From Deltaproteobacteria bacterium (GTDB lineage: Bacteria > Myxococcota_A > UBA9160 > JAFDDA01), in NCBI GenBank assembly GCA_019311105.1, contig JAFDDA010000042.1, forward strand, positions 1 through 64,000: a stretch of DNA of 64,000 nt, given 5' to 3'. Of the stretch, positions 62,160 through 64,000 are shown piece by piece. The first letter of the stretch is position 1. Every line of letters starts with the position of its first letter. The notes under the pieces are model-generated. The model was not told the origin of the DNA, did not search any database, and worked only from the letters and a program-made list of their open reading frames with translations. The position numbers and the translations under genes are program-made.

Positions 62160-63292
62160 ACTACCCGTTGATCTCGACCGACGACCACGCCTGGGAGCGG
62201 CGCGATACCTGGACCTCGAGGGTGCCGGCGCGCTTCCGAGACGAGTGCCCGCAGGTGCGCACCGAGGACGAAGTCGACTATTGGGTGTATGCGGGTACCC
62301 GGATCCGGGCGCTCGGCACGGGCTGCGCCGCCATGCGCCCCGAACGCGATGCCGTGAAGCGCTGGGAAGAGGTTCCCGAAGCGGCCTACGACCCCGCCGC
62401 CCGGCTCGCGACCATGGATGCCGACGGCGTCGGCGTGGAGGTGCTCTTTCCCCAGGCCGCAGGCTTCGGCGGTGGGCCCTTCGTCTCCACCGTGGGCGAT
62501 GCGAAGCTGCGCCTGGCGTGCATCCAGGCCTACAACGACTGGCTGGCCGAGGAGTGGTCGGACTTCAGCCCGCGCTACGTGGCCCAGGCCCTTGCGCCGA
62601 TCTGGGACGTCGATCTGGCGGTGACCGAGATCCGCCGAGCCCATGGCCTGGGACACAAGGCATTGGTCTGGACTTCGGCTCCGGAGAGCTGGGGGTTCCC
62701 GCACTTCAACGAGAGCTACTGGGACCCGCTGTGGGCAACCCTGCAAGAGCTCGCCATGCCGGTGGCCCTTCACATCGGCGGGCGTTCGAGTCTGCCCGAT
62801 CCCTGGGAGGGCTTTTCGAACATGCGCAAGCTCTCTGCGATCTCGACCACGGCGATCACCAGCAACGTCCAGGTGATGGCGAACGTGATCTTCTCCGGCG
62901 TGCTCGAACGCTTTCCCGACCTGAAGTTCATCTCGGTGGAGAGCGGCCTCGGCTGGGTCCCCTATCTGCTGGAGACGGCCGACCATCAGTACGAGCGGCA
63001 GCGTCTCTGGAACGAGGGCATGAGCCTCCGCCCCAGCGAGTACTTCCACCGCAACTGCTACGTGAACTTCTGGTACGAGGCGACCGGCCTCGCGCTCCGG
63101 GACCAGATCGGCGTCGACAACATCATGTGGGAGGCGGACTTCCCCCATCCCACGTCCACCTACCCCGACTCGAAGAAGCTCGTCGAGCGCTGCCTCGAGG
63201 GCATCCCCGACGACGAGTGCGAGAAGATGCTCCACGGCAATGCCTTGCGCCTCTACGGCCTCGACGGAGCGGCCATCGAGGCGGCTCTGTAG
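62156..63292 (+). CDS. Amidohydrolase-family TIM-barrel metal-dependent hydrolase
   Basis: 378 residues, GTG start coupled to the TetR gene. Metal-site regions: LISTDDHAWERRDTWTSRVP at the N-terminus, central PVALHIGGRSSLPD and C-terminal MWEADFPHPTSTYPDS. This is the amidohydrolase-2 type, paralogous in layout to the protein encoded at 44450-45640. Hydrolysis or decarboxylation of a lipid- or aromatic-derived compound is likely; the regulator coupled to it suggests substrate-induced expression. Confidence 0.87.
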   Translation: MNYPLISTDDHAWERRDTWTSRVPARFRDECPQVRTEDEVDYWVYAGTRIRALGTGCAAMRPERDAVKRWEEVPEAAYDPAARLATMDADGVGVEVLFPQAAGFGGGPFVSTVGDAKLRLACIQAYNDWLAEEWSDFSPRYVAQALAPIWDVDLAVTEIRRAHGLGHKALVWTSAPESWGFPHFNESYWDPLWATLQELAMPVALHIGGRSSLPDPWEGFSNMRKLSAISTTAITSNVQVMANVIFSGVLERFPDLKFISVESGLGWVPYLLETADHQYERQRLWNEGMSLRPSEYFHRNCYVNFWYEATGLALRDQIGVDNIMWEADFPHPTSTYPDSKKLVERCLEGIPDDECEKMLHGNALRLYGLDGAAIEAAL

Positions 63293-63303
63293 GGAGGCGC
63301 CCC

Positions 63304-64000
63304 TCAGAGCTTGCGTGCGCCGGAGACGATCTCGGCGTGGAGACCCTGATCGAGCGGGCGGAAGCGCCCCGCGTCGTCGTCGCGGAAGAAGAGGGGATCC
63401 CCGATGCCGCTCGGGTCGAAGCCCTCGGCCTGCAAGCGAAGCTTTCGATTCTTGAAGTTCCCGGTCACATCCATGGCACTGGCGACGCGAATGAAGAGCG
63501 GTCGCGCATAGGCGGGCAGGTTCTCCGCCGCGTGAGCGAGGAAGGCCTGAGGATCGAAGCGGGCTCCGTCCTCGGGAACCACGAGGGCCATGCCGGCACG
63601 CCCGTCCGCCCCCGGGACACGAACGCCGTAGACGCCGGTTTCGTGCACGCCCGGGGCCGCGTTCAACAGGTGCTCCACCTCCAGCGTCGCGACGTTCTCT
63701 CCCTTCCAGCGAAAGGTGTCGCCGATTCGATCTACGAAGTAGTAGTAGGACGCCCGGTCCCGGCGCAGGAGATCGCCCGTCCGCAGGTAGAGATCCCCCT
63801 TCTCGAAGCAGTCGCGGATCATCTTGGCCTCGTTGTCGGCGGGGTTCGCATACCCGTCGAAGGGCATGGCGCTCGACTTCGAGATCCGGCTCAACAGCTC
63901 ACCGGGCTCGCCGACGCGGCACTCGATCAGCATTCCGTCGGGCCCCCGCACGAGCTCGCCCTGCTCGGAATCGTACCGGGCCAGGCGAAGCTGATCGTGG
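63304..64000 (-). CDS. FATP/FadD6-like very-long-chain acyl-CoA synthetase, N-terminus beyond window
   Basis: The last 232 residues of an adenylate-forming ligase, open through the window end. YLRTGDLLRRDRASYYYFVD followed by RIGDTFRWKGENVATLEVEH is the fatty-acid transport protein/very-long-chain acyl-CoA synthetase signature, and NFKNRKLRLQAEGFDPSGIG follows near the C-terminus. These enzymes couple uptake and CoA activation of long-chain fatty acids. It is convergent with the amidohydrolase gene (11-nt gap). Confidence 0.88.
   Translation of the reverse strand, partial: HDQLRLARYDSEQGELVRGPDGMLIECRVGEPGELLSRISKSSAMPFDGYANPADNEAKMIRDCFEKGDLYLRTGDLLRRDRASYYYFVDRIGDTFRWKGENVATLEVEHLLNAAPGVHETGVYGVRVPGADGRAGMALVVPEDGARFDPQAFLAHAAENLPAYARPLFIRVASAMDVTGNFKNRKLRLQAEGFDPSGIGDPLFFRDDDAGRFRPLDQGLHAEIVSGARKL

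Overview
The window is GC-rich, gene-dense chromosomal DNA from a bacterium. It contains no rRNA, tRNA, CRISPR array, phage module or insertion sequence that I could recognise. Hopanoid genes (hpnB-hpnG-hpnH), PEP-CTERM sorting signals, a monomeric isocitrate dehydrogenase, a Ycf46-type AAA ATPase, DprE1/DprE2/UbiA homologues, many acyl-CoA and flavin enzymes and a selenocysteine glutathione peroxidase together suggest an uncultured deltaproteobacteria-related lineage such as Myxococcota or Binatota. That placement is inference; no marker gene in the window proves it.

Layout. 1-2861 (minus) is a three-gene operon resembling the decaprenyl-phospho-arabinose pathway: UbiA-type phosphoribosyltransferase, DprE1-like oxidase, DprE2-like reductase (cut by the window edge). 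2942-4526 (minus) is a thiolase-fold enzyme with its DUF35 partner. 4621-6023 (minus) is an HTTM-type membrane protein with a small partner. 6086-13006 (plus) holds a GT-C glycosyltransferase, a GMC oxidoreductase with a small partner, an SDR and a hybrid histidine kinase. 13099-23361 is a mixed cell-envelope and hydrolase region: SGNH hydrolase, ceramidase, sulfatase-like membrane enzyme, a PEP-CTERM endonuclease/exonuclease/phosphatase, a lipoprotein phosphoesterase, a kinase-fold protein and a GIY-YIG nuclease. 23402-48264 is mostly acyl-CoA, alkane and ketone metabolism (two acyl-CoA synthetases, crotonases, acyl-CoA dehydrogenase, P450, Baeyer-Villiger monooxygenase, amidohydrolase, thioesterase, dehalogenase-like hydrolase), with housekeeping genes (Ycf46, YaiI, DksA-like, Icd) in the middle. 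48300-51733 encodes two coupled large membrane proteins. 51881-57596 contains pterin dehydratase, the selenoprotein, two LLM flavoproteins, an SDR and an AhpD-like protein. 57238-61025 is the hopanoid side-chain operon. 61494-64000 has a TetR regulator coupled to an amidohydrolase, and a cut-off fatty-acid CoA ligase.

Most notable result: the glutathione peroxidase at 52730-53209 (minus) has an in-frame TGA exactly at the catalytic Cys/Sec position. It is followed 14 nt later by a perfect 7-bp hairpin whose tip is the same ten bases as the E. coli fdhF SECIS. Standard gene calling would truncate or lose this gene.

Other recurring themes are translational coupling by GTGA/ATGA/TTGA overlaps, a set of start codons lacking a ribosome binding site but with a TAnnnT box ending 6-7 nt upstream (leaderless mRNAs), a 24-bp palindrome between divergent lipid genes, and several decayed gene relics in the gaps.
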